Shown in pieces: positions 17,392 to 25,961 of a stretch of DNA of 64,000 bases (the stretch's first letter is position 1; each line of letters starts with the position of its first letter). Made by a program: the position numbers and the translations under genes. Below the pieces are notes generated by a model. The model ran no database searches. It was given only the letters and a program-made list of their open reading frames with translations, and was not told the origin of the DNA. Location of the stretch: contig JAFEFN010000014.1 in NCBI GenBank assembly GCA_018240525.1, positions 894,477 through 958,476 of the forward strand, in the 5' to 3' direction. The stretch comes from Pseudomonadota bacterium. Its GTDB lineage: Bacteria; Pseudomonadota; Gammaproteobacteria; Steroidobacterales; Steroidobacteraceae.

Positions 17392-18428
17392 GTGTCCTTG
17401 TCCCCCTGGGTGATGCGCCAGCGCGCCCGCTGCGCGTTGCCGTCCCTGGAATGCACCTGGAATACCGCCTCGGCGGGGCGGGCGATGAACCCGAGCCGCC
17501 GCAGCGACTCGCGCGCCGGGTGGGCCTCGTCGAGCGCCACGCGGATGGTGGCGATGCCGGGCACCGCCGCACTGCGCAGGATGAACTGCGCGAGCATGGC
17601 GCGCAGGTCCGCAGGCTCGGCCGCGAACAGGTCGTAGACCGAGCAGGTCCCCTCGAGGCTGGTGTCCTCGAACACCAGCAGCCCGCGTACCGCCCCGTCG
17701 CGGTTGTAGGTCGCGAAGGTGAAGCGGCTGTGCGGGTGGCGCACGTAGCGCCACTCGAGCGAGCCGGGCGGGAAGCGGCGCTGCACTCCGCTGCCGTGCG
17801 GCAGGCTCTCCAGGAAGGCGTAGGTGTGCGCGTCCGGCGCGGGATTCAAGCGCAGGACGCCGCCGGGGCGCGTGTGGCGCCGGGCGAGGAGTTGCATGCA
17901 GGCGCGCAAGCCGCGCGCCGCGAGCACCGACAGCGGCCTGAAGTGCAGGAGGCGGCGCACGTGGGCTTCCGCATCGAGCAGGTAGACCAGCGAGCCGAGC
18001 GCGCCGCCGGTGACCCAGCCCACCTTGTCGAGCGAGCGGCGCGCGCTGTCGGTCGGGATCACGAGCCCGTAAGCGCCCGGGTCGCGCTGGTCGAGGTGCT
18101 CGGTCATCGCCCGCAGCAGCTGCTGCCCCAGCCCCATGCGCCGGTAGCGGTTGTCGAGGGAGATATCGCCGATGACGGCGACGTAGGTGGCGCGGCTGTC
18201 GACCGTGTACGGGCGGAATACCGCGGCGGCCATGCCGATCACCTGCCCGTCGGCGGCCTTCAGCCAGTACACGCACGGGGCCGGCGCGCCGGCGGCCGGT
18301 TCGTAGCGCCAGCGCAGGTAGTCGAGCGTCTCCGGGTTCTCCCGGTTGCTGTTGCGCAGCTTGAGGATCTCGCCCTCGTGGCCGGAAAAGCCGGTCACGA
18401 CACAGGAGATTCCGGCAAGGGTGCTCAC
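17388..18428 (-). CDS. GNAT N-acetyltransferase
   Basis: A 346-residue protein with one clear GNAT domain in the N-terminal half: IGDISLDNRYRRMGLGQQ carries the acetyl-CoA-binding R/QxxGxG/A loop. A second, weaker GNAT-like half (ATYNRDGAVRGLLVFED) suggests an internally doubled fold. GTG 18428 overlaps the stop of the preceding GT4 (GTGA), and its own stop overlaps the start of the next acyltransferase the same way. Acylation of a sugar in the glycan made by this operon is likely; the substrate is not determinable. Confidence 0.82.
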   Translation of the reverse strand: MSTLAGISCVVTGFSGHEGEILKLRNSNRENPETLDYLRWRYEPAAGAPAPCVYWLKAADGQVIGMAAAVFRPYTVDSRATYVAVIGDISLDNRYRRMGLGQQLLRAMTEHLDQRDPGAYGLVIPTDSARRSLDKVGWVTGGALGSLVYLLDAEAHVRRLLHFRPLSVLAARGLRACMQLLARRHTRPGGVLRLNPAPDAHTYAFLESLPHGSGVQRRFPPGSLEWRYVRHPHSRFTFATYNRDGAVRGLLVFEDTSLEGTCSVYDLFAAEPADLRAMLAQFILRSAAVPGIATIRVALDEAHPARESLRRLGFIARPAEAVFQVHSRDGNAQRARWRITQGDKDT

Positions 18429-19600
18429 GGGCGCGAGGCTCGCCCGGCGCCCAGCAGGGACCGATACAGCCGGGCATGCGCCGCGCACATCTGCTCGATG
18501 GAAAAGGACTCCTCGACGCGCCGGCGCGAGGCGGCGCCCATGGCCGCGCGCGCCGGCGCATCGGCGTGGATCCGCTGCAGCGCCCGCGCGAGCGCGGCCG
18601 CATCGCGCGGCGCGATCACTGCCCCGTTCACCCCGTCGGCCACGGCCTCGGCGTTGCCGCCCACGTCGGTGACGATCATCGGCAGGCCGGTCGCCATCTG
18701 CTCGATCACCGCATTGGAGAAGCCCTCGTTCGAGCCGGGCGTGAGGCAGCCGACGTCCATGGCCCACAGGTACGGGACGACGTCCGCGACGTCGCCGGCG
18801 AAGGTGACACGATCGGCCAGCGCGGAGGCGGCGAGCTTGTGCCGGTAAGAGTCCAACAGCTCGCCCGCGCCCACGGCCAGCACCCGCAGCGTGGGGATCG
18901 CCGGCGCCGCCTGCACCAGGCCGGCGAAGAAGACCTCGTGGTTCTTCTCGGGGCGGAAGCCGGCCACCATGCCGACCACGAAGTCATCGGCGCCGAACCC
19001 CAGGCGCGCGCGCGCCGCCTGCCGCTCGCCCGCCGTGGGCACGGCGAAGCGCTGCGCATCGACGCCGTTGTGGATGGTGGTGACGCGCGCGGGCGGCAGC
19101 CCGTCGCGCTGCACGACCGCGGTGCGCACCCTCTCCGCGGTCATGATGAACGCCTCGAACAGGCCGCGCAGCCGCCGGTTCAGGAAGATGTGCAGCGGCT
19201 TGCGCAGCTCGCCGGTGTCGCGCTTGCTCGAGATGAGGTGCCGCGCGCCGGCGCACCAGGCGATGAGCGCCCCGTAGGTGTCGGCCTTCTGGTGGTAGGT
19301 CTGGACGATGTGGTAGCGGTGGGTGCGGATCAGGCGGGCAAGGCGCACGGCCTGGCGCAGCGCATTGGGAACGTACTCGCGTCCCACCGGCAGGTGGATG
19401 ACCGGCACGCCCTCGCGGCGCAGTCCCTCCAGCAACCGGTTCTCGCCCATGTCGAAGGCCACCAGCGTGCTGCGGAATCCCAGCTTCGCCAGCCCCCGGA
19501 TCAGCTGCGCGAGGTGCTGCTCGGTGCCACCGGTCCGGTGGAAGTAGTCGATCAGGAACAGAATCTCTACGGGCTCTGAAATCACCAGGGAATTTCCCAA
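18425..19600 (-). CDS. Family 4 glycosyltransferase
   Basis: A 391-residue GT-B enzyme. The N-terminal acceptor domain contains FLIDYFHRTGGTEQHL. The donor domain has VVGMVAGFRPEKNHEVF and the E-x7-E motif in PGSNEGFSNAVIEQMATGLP, which retaining GT4 enzymes use to hold the nucleotide sugar. It heads the coupled GT4-GNAT-GNAT operon. It is divergent from the dioxygenase gene, with 262 bp between the two starts. Confidence 0.9.
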   Translation of the reverse strand: MGNSLVISEPVEILFLIDYFHRTGGTEQHLAQLIRGLAKLGFRSTLVAFDMGENRLLEGLRREGVPVIHLPVGREYVPNALRQAVRLARLIRTHRYHIVQTYHQKADTYGALIAWCAGARHLISSKRDTGELRKPLHIFLNRRLRGLFEAFIMTAERVRTAVVQRDGLPPARVTTIHNGVDAQRFAVPTAGERQAARARLGFGADDFVVGMVAGFRPEKNHEVFFAGLVQAAPAIPTLRVLAVGAGELLDSYRHKLAASALADRVTFAGDVADVVPYLWAMDVGCLTPGSNEGFSNAVIEQMATGLPMIVTDVGGNAEAVADGVNGAVIAPRDAAALARALQRIHADAPARAAMGAASRRRVEESFSIEQMCAAHARLYRSLLGAGRASRP

Positions 19601-19862
19601 TCGGCGTTTGTCCTCGGCACCATGGAGCCCCTGCGGTTCTGGCCCCGGAGTGCAGGCTTACCTGATCGTGGGAGTATATCCGGGCGCCCCGAGGTGCTGG
19701 CTCCTGCCATGCCGGGGTCCTCTGCGGGCCCCTAAATTCCGAGAACGATGCGATATACTCCCAGCAATAACTAGGCTGGCGCCGAGGGACGACGGCGTGC
19801 AAAGCACGCAGGGGGACCCGCAACAGCGGGTACGGCGGTCACAGACTCCGGAGAAGACAGCC

Positions 19863-20618
19863 ATGAGGACCTGGTTTGACTTAACGGACACCTTCCCGAT
19901 CCGCTTCGACGTGGAGCGGATGAAGGCGGACCTTGCCGCCTTCCAGAACTCCGCAGCGTGGCTCTCGCACTACGACACGGCCCTGTCACAGGGCTGGCGC
20001 GCCATCCTGCTCAAGAGCAAGGGCGGGGATGTCTCCGGTCCTGCCGCACAGCAGCCCTCCTGGGACTTCTCCGACTACGAGCGGACCCCGTACGTCGACC
20101 AGCTTCCCTACTTCCGCGAGCTCATGGACCGGATCGAGTGCCCGCAGGGGCGCATGCGCATCATGCGGCTTGGCCCGGGCATGACCATCAACCTGCACCG
20201 CGACGTCGGTGCGGAAGTCGGGTGCCTGGCGTTCCGCCAGGTACGTCTGCACGTGCCCATCGTGACCAACGACCGCGTCACCTTCTTCGTGGGCGGCGAG
20301 AAGATCAAGATGAAGCCGGGCAACCTTTACTACGTGAACTTCTCCAAGTTGCACTACGTGAAGAACGAGGGTGACGAGCCGCGTACGCACCTGGTCATGG
20401 ATCTGCAGGTCAACGACTGGCTGGCGCGCTGCTTCCCGTCCACCCGTCGCTGGGAGGAGTTCGAGTTCGCCGTCGCCCGTACCGCCTTGCCTGCGTACTG
20501 GCGGATGCGCAAGCTCAAGGTGAAGGCCGAGCGCCAGTTCTGGAGCCACTACAACGGGTCCCTGCCGCAGCAGATCGTGCACCGCCTACGGGGCGACACA
20601 CCGGCGCGCTCGCCCTAG
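19863..20618 (+). CDS. Aspartyl/asparaginyl beta-hydroxylase-like Fe(II)/2-oxoglutarate dioxygenase
   Basis: A 251-residue protein with a double-stranded beta-helix core. The HxD pair is H112-R-D114 in MTINLHRD, the distal His is probably H164 in KLHYVKNEG, and R174 (RTHLVMD) is positioned to bind 2-oxoglutarate. This matches the Asp_Arg_Hydrox family, which hydroxylates peptidyl Asp/Asn or, in bacteria, other small molecules. GGAGAAG lies 8 bp upstream of ATG 19863, which decides this start over the longer frame. It sits 6 bp before a methyltransferase and next to glycan genes, so a sugar or lipid substrate is possible. Confidence 0.83.
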   Translation: MRTWFDLTDTFPIRFDVERMKADLAAFQNSAAWLSHYDTALSQGWRAILLKSKGGDVSGPAAQQPSWDFSDYERTPYVDQLPYFRELMDRIECPQGRMRIMRLGPGMTINLHRDVGAEVGCLAFRQVRLHVPIVTNDRVTFFVGGEKIKMKPGNLYYVNFSKLHYVKNEGDEPRTHLVMDLQVNDWLARCFPSTRRWEEFEFAVARTALPAYWRMRKLKVKAERQFWSHYNGSLPQQIVHRLRGDTPARSP

Positions 20619-20624
20619 GGCTCA

Positions 20625-21428
20625 ATGCAGCACGACATCGGGACGCCTCACGCCAAGTACCTGACGTGGGCCAACGCAACAGTGGGTTTCGCCGGCGAGG
20701 ATGTCCTCGAGATAGGCGGCTGCTCGCCCGTGGCGGAGATCCGTACCCGCCGGCCCAAGTCCTGGACCTGCTTCAACCTCGACACCTCGGCGGTCGCCGC
20801 CTTCAACCGCGACGCCGCGGCCGCGGGCTGCAGCACGTTCCGCGCACTGGAGCAGGATGCGGCCACCATCGAGGGGGCGGCGCGCTACTCGCGTGTCTAT
20901 TCGATCAACGCCTTCGAGCACATCCGCGACCTGCGCATCACGCTCGCCAAGATCCGCCAGGCTCTGGTGAGCGGGGGCAAGCTGTTCACCGTTTTCGGCC
21001 CCATCTGGAGTGCCGACGTCGGCCACCACCTGAGCATCCCGACCGACGAGGGCCCGATCGGCATCTTCGACGGAGTGCTCAAGCCCTGGGAGCACCTCAC
21101 CTCGACGCCCGAGCAGATCTACGCCCGCCTCGAACCGCGCCTCGGGAGCAAGACCGCGAGCCGGGTCATCGAGTACGTGTTCAGCTACCCGGACCTGAAC
21201 CGCCTCTCCGAGGCCGACCACATGGCACTCATGCGTGCCAGTGGCTTAAGTCCGGTGCTGGTGATCCGCCGCAAGGCACCGCAGCAGGCCCCGGCCGGCG
21301 GCGTCGCCTCGCGCACGCGCGAGCTGCTGTGGGTGCTGAAGAACGGGTCGCCCGGGCTCCTGGAACCGGTCTCTGCAGTCCTGCGCTTCACGCTCGCCTT
21401 CGCCTCCACGCGCCTGCGCAGGATGTAA
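20625..21428 (+). CDS. Class I SAM-dependent methyltransferase (putative)
   Basis: A 267-residue protein. VLEIGGCSP near the N-terminus is the SAM-binding motif I, and VYSINAFEHIRDL, then RQALVSGGKLFTVFGPIW, fit motifs II-III of a Methyltransf_11-like fold. The last about 60 residues are basic and hydrophobic (LRFTLAFASTRLRRM), perhaps membrane-associated. It follows the dioxygenase by 6 bp on the same strand and is probably co-transcribed. Target unknown; a sugar of the neighbouring glycan is the simplest guess. Confidence 0.8.
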   Translation: MQHDIGTPHAKYLTWANATVGFAGEDVLEIGGCSPVAEIRTRRPKSWTCFNLDTSAVAAFNRDAAAAGCSTFRALEQDAATIEGAARYSRVYSINAFEHIRDLRITLAKIRQALVSGGKLFTVFGPIWSADVGHHLSIPTDEGPIGIFDGVLKPWEHLTSTPEQIYARLEPRLGSKTASRVIEYVFSYPDLNRLSEADHMALMRASGLSPVLVIRRKAPQQAPAGGVASRTRELLWVLKNGSPGLLEPVSAVLRFTLAFASTRLRRM

Positions 21429-21628
21429 CCATCGCGCCTCCCTGTTGGGGTGCACCCGGTGACCGTTAACGTAATGCAACTGGCACCGCGCGCCCGTGCG
21501 GTTTACGCCACTTTTCCGCCGCCGCGGCACCCTCGGGTTGGCAAGCGGCTGAACGACACCTGTGCCACACTTCTTGTGCTGGCGGAAGCGATCCGCAGCG
21601 GGATGCGGCTGTTCTTTTCGAACCGACC

Positions 21629-22396
21629 ATGAGCACGGACGATACCCTCGAGGCGCGCCTGCAGCGCGAAGCGCAGTTCCACGATACGAAGTACTCCGGC
21701 GGGGATTCGTATCCGGCGCACTATTCCGTCGGCCCCACGCAGTATGTTTACAACCGCATGCGCGATGCGCTGGGCAGCCTGGACGGCAAGCACGTGCTTG
21801 AGGTGGGCTGTGGAGAGGGATGGATCACGCGCGACCTCGCCAAGCGCGGCGCGCGCGTCAGCGCCTTCGACATCTCCCCGCAGGCGGCCGAGAACACCCG
21901 GCGCATCCTCGCGGCCGACGATCTACTCGAGCGCTGCACGGTCGGGGTGATGCCGGCGGAGAAGCTGCAGTACCCGGACAACTCCTTCGACATCGCGGTG
22001 GGCTTCGCCATCATCCACCACCTGGATCTCGGCAAGGCCCTGGCAGAGCTGCACCGGGTGCTGCGCCCCGGCGGCGTCGCCTACTTCGCCGAGCCGCTGG
22101 CCACCAATCCTGCCATCGCGCTCTACCGCCGTCTCACCCCGCAATACCGCACGCCGGACGAGCGCCCGCTGGTGCTGCGCGAGCTGCCACAGCTCTTGTC
22201 TGCCTTTACCCACTACGAGCACCAGGAGTTCTACCTCACCGCGCTCGGGGCAATCGCGCTGACCTACCTGCCCGGCGGCGCCCGGCTCTTTCCGGGGCTG
22301 AGCGCGGGACTCCATGCGATCGACCGGATGGTGCTGCGCGCCGTACCGGCCCTCGGATCGTGGGCGTGGTACACGATGATCAAGGTGACCAAGTAG
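21629..22396 (+). CDS. Class I SAM-dependent methyltransferase
   Basis: A 255-residue UbiE/Methyltransf_11-type enzyme with motif I HVLEVGCGEGWITRDLA, an acidic end of strand 2 (VSAFDISPQA), motif II (FDIAVGFAIIHHLD) and motif III (LHRVLRPGGVAYFAEPL). The C-terminal extension is less conserved, with a hydrophobic stretch ALGAIALTYLPGG. It is separated from the previous methyltransferase by 200 bp, so it may have its own promoter. The role is probably glycan methylation, by context only. Confidence 0.87.
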   Translation: MSTDDTLEARLQREAQFHDTKYSGGDSYPAHYSVGPTQYVYNRMRDALGSLDGKHVLEVGCGEGWITRDLAKRGARVSAFDISPQAAENTRRILAADDLLERCTVGVMPAEKLQYPDNSFDIAVGFAIIHHLDLGKALAELHRVLRPGGVAYFAEPLATNPAIALYRRLTPQYRTPDERPLVLRELPQLLSAFTHYEHQEFYLTALGAIALTYLPGGARLFPGLSAGLHAIDRMVLRAVPALGSWAWYTMIKVTK

Positions 22397-22675
22397 TCCG
22401 ATCATCCTGGGTCACCTGTCGGGTGAACGCGACGAGGGTTTCCGCAGTCAATACAGACAGATAGAACGCGGCCTTCGGATTGCCGTGCCCATGTTGTCGG
22501 CGTGACCCGACGCCTTGGGCGCAGCCTCGACCGAGTCTCGATGGCAGCGCTCATGATTTAGCTTAGAAAACAATCGCTTGGAGTGTGGTCTGCGCACGTG
22601 GGCAGACGGCATGTTTCTTGTATGTTAACTGCGATGCCACGCATGACCGACCGCTCTTCGACAAAGGTATCTCGC

Positions 22676-23806
22676 ATGATCCATCCCCACCGCGACCGCG
22701 CGTGCGCGCTCGTCAAAGTCCTCGCCCCGCTGGCCGCAGCGCTCACTGCGACGGCGACACTCGCCGCCCCGAGCGTGCAGCAGGTGAGCGGTGCGCTCGA
22801 CCACAACGCCACCATCACGATCACCGGCAGCGGGTTCGGCGCCAAGCCGACCTCCGCGCCGATCCTCTGGGACAACGCGACCGGCAAGAAGATGTCGGAC
22901 AAGTGGGACGGCGCCTGGCCGGACAAGCTGCCGGGCTTCAACACCCAGTACTACGGGCCCATGCGCGGGGTGAAGCCGCCGCACGAGCATGACACCCGCT
23001 TCATCGCCGGCGCCCATGAGTCCAACCAGGGTGCCGACGCAGGCTATGCGGTCGTTTTCTATAAGGTCGTCACCGTGGAGCCTTCCTCTTACATCTACGT
23101 GAGCTGGTACCAAGTGGCCGACCGGCTGTGGAACTTCGGCGGCGACAACAACTTCAAGACCTTCGTGTACTCGGTGTGCTGCGGTGCGTACTCCGAACCC
23201 TACTGGTACACGATGTACGGCCCACCGCACCCGAACAGCAACACGGACAAGGGGCTGGTGTGGGCGATCAACGGCCAGCAGCTGGCGAACCCCGACCGCA
23301 ACGGCAAGAACGCTTGGTGGAAGCCGGCGGTCAACCCGACGGCCGGTCAGTGGTCCAAGGTGGAGATGGCCATCAAGCTGAGCGGCCAGGCGGACGGCTA
23401 CGTCAAGCAGTGGGAGAACGGGCGCCTGGTCATCGACTACGCGGGGCCGACGGACCCCTGGCCCGGCGACCAGCGCACCGTCGCCATCGGCGGGTATGCG
23501 CGCATGCAGGGCTTTGCCAACAACTGGCGCTACTTTGACGACGTCTACATCGATACCACCCTCGCCCGCGTGGTGCTCGCGGACAAGCCGGTGCTGAGCG
23601 ATGCGACCATCGTCGAAAACCAGATCCCGAGCCTCTGGAACGATGGCTCCATCAGCGCCACCGTGAACCTCGGCAAGTTCAAGCAGGGACAGACCGCCTA
23701 CCTGATCGTGGTCGACCCCGACGGCACGCCCAGCAACGGCGCGGCGGTGACCGCCGGCGGCACCGCCGCCCAGCCCACCCCGCCGCCAGGGGTGGCGGTG
23801 GACTGA
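22676..23806 (+). CDS. Secreted IPT/TIG-type protein of unknown function
   Basis: A 376-residue exported protein. It has a signal peptide (about 1-31, ending ATLAAP) and an N-terminal IPT/TIG-like beta-sandwich (about 33-65: NATITITGSGFGAKP). A large beta-rich core (about 85-300) is rich in Trp/Tyr and resembles glycan-binding or lyase-like folds. The C-terminal segment is NDGSISATVNLGKFKQG, followed by a Pro-rich end. ATG 22676 is used because the signal peptide begins there, with AAAGG about 10 bp upstream; the frame is open further upstream without signal-peptide character. Part of its core (about 112-235) reappears as the tail of the convergent acyltransferase. No enzymatic motif is recognised. 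Confidence 0.8.
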   Translation: MIHPHRDRACALVKVLAPLAAALTATATLAAPSVQQVSGALDHNATITITGSGFGAKPTSAPILWDNATGKKMSDKWDGAWPDKLPGFNTQYYGPMRGVKPPHEHDTRFIAGAHESNQGADAGYAVVFYKVVTVEPSSYIYVSWYQVADRLWNFGGDNNFKTFVYSVCCGAYSEPYWYTMYGPPHPNSNTDKGLVWAINGQQLANPDRNGKNAWWKPAVNPTAGQWSKVEMAIKLSGQADGYVKQWENGRLVIDYAGPTDPWPGDQRTVAIGGYARMQGFANNWRYFDDVYIDTTLARVVLADKPVLSDATIVENQIPSLWNDGSISATVNLGKFKQGQTAYLIVVDPDGTPSNGAAVTAGGTAAQPTPPPGVAVD

Positions 23807-23852
23807 AGAGCTGCACGTTCTGCCGGCGCGGCGCGCCCAGACTGCAGCGGTA

Positions 23853-24257
23853 CTAGCCCATGTGCCGGTCGGTCCACTTGATCGCCATCTGCATTTTCGG
23901 CCAGCGGGCCTTGGGGTTTACGGCGGCAGCCCACCCCGCGATCTGCCCGTCCTGATCCGGACCCTCCGGCGCCGTGCCGTTCTCATCGGTCCACCGTGCG
24001 TCGGTCGCCGCGAGGCTATCCGGGTGCGGCAGTCCGTAGCACAGCTGCCAGCTGTTCGGATCATGCGGGGTGGCGCCGCTGGAACGGTCAGAGATCCTCT
24101 GAACGTTGTCTGTGCCGAGCTGACACGCGGGGTCCAGTCTCTGGTACCAGCGCACGCAGATCAGGTTCGCAACGTCCGGCAGCGGAATGTCCTTGCACAG
24201 AGTGACGGCGCCGGCGATGTCAGCGCTGTTGCCTCCATGCGCGTGCGCAGGGACGGC
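23853..24257 (-). other. Acyltransferase tail homologous to the neighbouring secreted protein
   Basis: Tail residues 366-489 align with residues 112-235 of the protein at 22676-23806. WYQ (398-400 against 144-146) and YGxPHPxS (435-442 against 181-188) fall at one constant offset of 254, and AVNP and MAIK match with an offset shift of at most one residue. H..N..AD at the beginning of the tail also matches. The tail stops at HMG, so the last about 140 residues of the secreted protein have no counterpart. The two copies are in opposite orientations, 46 bp apart. Confidence 0.8.
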
Positions 24258-25340
24258 ACGGCTACCGCGGGTGCGTAGCGCCGGAAAGTATTTGCGCGCA
24301 TTCAGGAAGGGGCGTTCGATCAGGTAGTAGGACCCGAGCGCGGCGAGGAACGCAAGTGCAATATTGACGGGGAAACTTGCGTAGGAACTGCGGACGCTGG
24401 GGTTCAGGAACAGCTGCTGCCACAGGTACAGTGAGTAGCTGAGGACGCCGATGAAGACAATCGGGCGCCAGTTGAAGACCTTGATCACGGGGCCGGTGCG
24501 CGCACTGACACAGTGCCATACGAGCAACGCAAGCCCGATGTTCGCCACCGACTGCCCGACCGAGTCGTAGAGCCGCGAGCCGACCAGGAAGGATGCGACC
24601 GCCAGGCTGATCAGTGCGACGGCGGCAGCGAGTGCCCGGCCCGAGCGGATGAATGTGGCAAGCCGCTCGGAACGCATCCATTGATTGTAGAAAAGCGACA
24701 CGAGCGCGCCGGTGGCGAGGGCATCCACGAGGCACTCGAGTTGCCGTGCGGCCGCGACTGGATTGTGAGCCGGCATCAGGCCGCCAAATAGATACGCACT
24801 GCGTATCAGCAGCGGCACCACGGCCAGGACCACAATGGCAAGGCGCAGCGTCGCATGGCTGGCAAGGGCAAACAGGGCGCCCCACAAGAGATAGAACTGC
24901 TCCTCCACGGACAGGGACCAGATGTGGTTCAGTGGCCAGGACTTATCGTCGCGGTAGTCCATCGTAAAGGTCAGCGCGCGCAGCGTGTCCGCGCGCGGGC
25001 TGTCGATGAGACCCGCGGCGGCCATGAAGTGGATCACCGCAACGTAGACGAGAAAGGCAGGCAGGATGCGCAGTCCGCGGCGGATGTAGAAATCCCTGAA
25101 AGACACGCGGCCGCGGCTATCGCATTCCTTGAGCAGCAACGTCGTAATGAGGAAGCCCGAGATCAGGAAGAAGGTGCGCACACCGAGGTTTCCCATATGA
25201 CTCAGTGGCCGCAGGAAAGCCGGGGCGCCCCAGGTCTGGACAGCATGCGCGGCCAATACGGTCGCGATGGCGAGGGCGCGCAGGCCGTCCAGCGAGGGGA
25301 TACGCTCGGGCAGGCGCGGCGCGCGGCAGTCGGGTTCCAT
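23853..25340 (-). CDS. Acyltransferase 3 (OafA/YrhL-like) membrane protein with extra C-terminal domain
   Basis: A 495-residue protein. Residues about 10-350 are a typical acyltransferase-3 domain: SLDGLRALAI, H32 as the likely catalytic His, FFLISGFLIT, RRGLRILPAF, HIWSLSVEEQFYLLWG, about ten membrane helices and the ending YYLIERPFLNARK. These proteins O-acetylate (or succinylate) surface polysaccharides. Residues about 362-495 are not part of that family; they align with the core of the secreted protein encoded convergently next door. The family usually ends soon after the last helix, so this is a fusion-like tail. The start is ATG 25340. Confidence 0.88.
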   Translation of the reverse strand: MEPDCRAPRLPERIPSLDGLRALAIATVLAAHAVQTWGAPAFLRPLSHMGNLGVRTFFLISGFLITTLLLKECDSRGRVSFRDFYIRRGLRILPAFLVYVAVIHFMAAAGLIDSPRADTLRALTFTMDYRDDKSWPLNHIWSLSVEEQFYLLWGALFALASHATLRLAIVVLAVVPLLIRSAYLFGGLMPAHNPVAAARQLECLVDALATGALVSLFYNQWMRSERLATFIRSGRALAAAVALISLAVASFLVGSRLYDSVGQSVANIGLALLVWHCVSARTGPVIKVFNWRPIVFIGVLSYSLYLWQQLFLNPSVRSSYASFPVNIALAFLAALGSYYLIERPFLNARKYFPALRTRGSRAVPAHAHGGNSADIAGAVTLCKDIPLPDVANLICVRWYQRLDPACQLGTDNVQRISDRSSGATPHDPNSWQLCYGLPHPDSLAATDARWTDENGTAPEGPDQDGQIAGWAAAVNPKARWPKMQMAIKWTDRHMG

Positions 25341-25961
25341 GGTCGGAATGACCTCTCAGGTTGCTGGTCCACGGCTCCAGTCGCAGTTGCCCGTATCGGC
25401 ACTTCACGAGCAGGAAAGGCCCGCTCCTTGCAGCCCGGATACGCCAAGATTTTGAGCACGGCCTGTGAATCCCCGATCCGTTGGGGTCACGACTGCGCTG
25501 CCGACGAAGATGGCTATCCTTGGCCCATGTCGACGGAGTCGTGCATCGTAACGCACCCGACCGATGCAGCTGTGGCGCTAGCGTGGAAGTGTCGCGTCAC
25601 CCAGTGCGCAGGCACCCTGCCCTGCGTGCCCTGTGGGCCGCGCATATGGCTGCGGCGTCGCTGTCAGCTGCCAAGCCGCACCCTGCGCTTCACGCGCCCG
25701 CAACGGTCACGCGAGCTGGGCATTACGCAAGTGGCATCTGACCGCAAAACCCGAGCGCACCTGACGGACAGATCGGCTCGGTGCTGTTGAGCCGGCCGCG
25801 GTCGAGGTCGATCCGGGCACGCCAGGAGCTTCTGCTCGCGCCGCACAGGCCGCTCGATGCGGTGACGTGCTTTCACGCAAGCCGGTGCGGGGCTGCGGTC
25901 GCTAAGTCCAAAGCCTCGCACATCGATCGGCGATTACGCCCGTTGGCAGATGCGGGATCTA
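25341..25961. other. 621-bp stretch without a recognised gene
   Basis: It lies between the start of the acyltransferase-3 gene and the end of the MBOAT gene. Short open frames exist on both strands (for example 25664-25921 minus and 25481-25741 plus), but their translations are Arg/Ala-rich with no recognisable domain, as expected for GC-rich non-coding DNA. The part next to 25340 should contain the acyltransferase promoter. No tRNA, terminator with a T-tract or mobile-element end was seen. Confidence 0.5.

Noticed and set aside
17392..18603. Extension of the FemAB-like acyltransferase frame to 788 residues
   Set aside because: The added part is a shadow of the GNAT gene; the GTGA junction at 17388-17391 gives a natural start.
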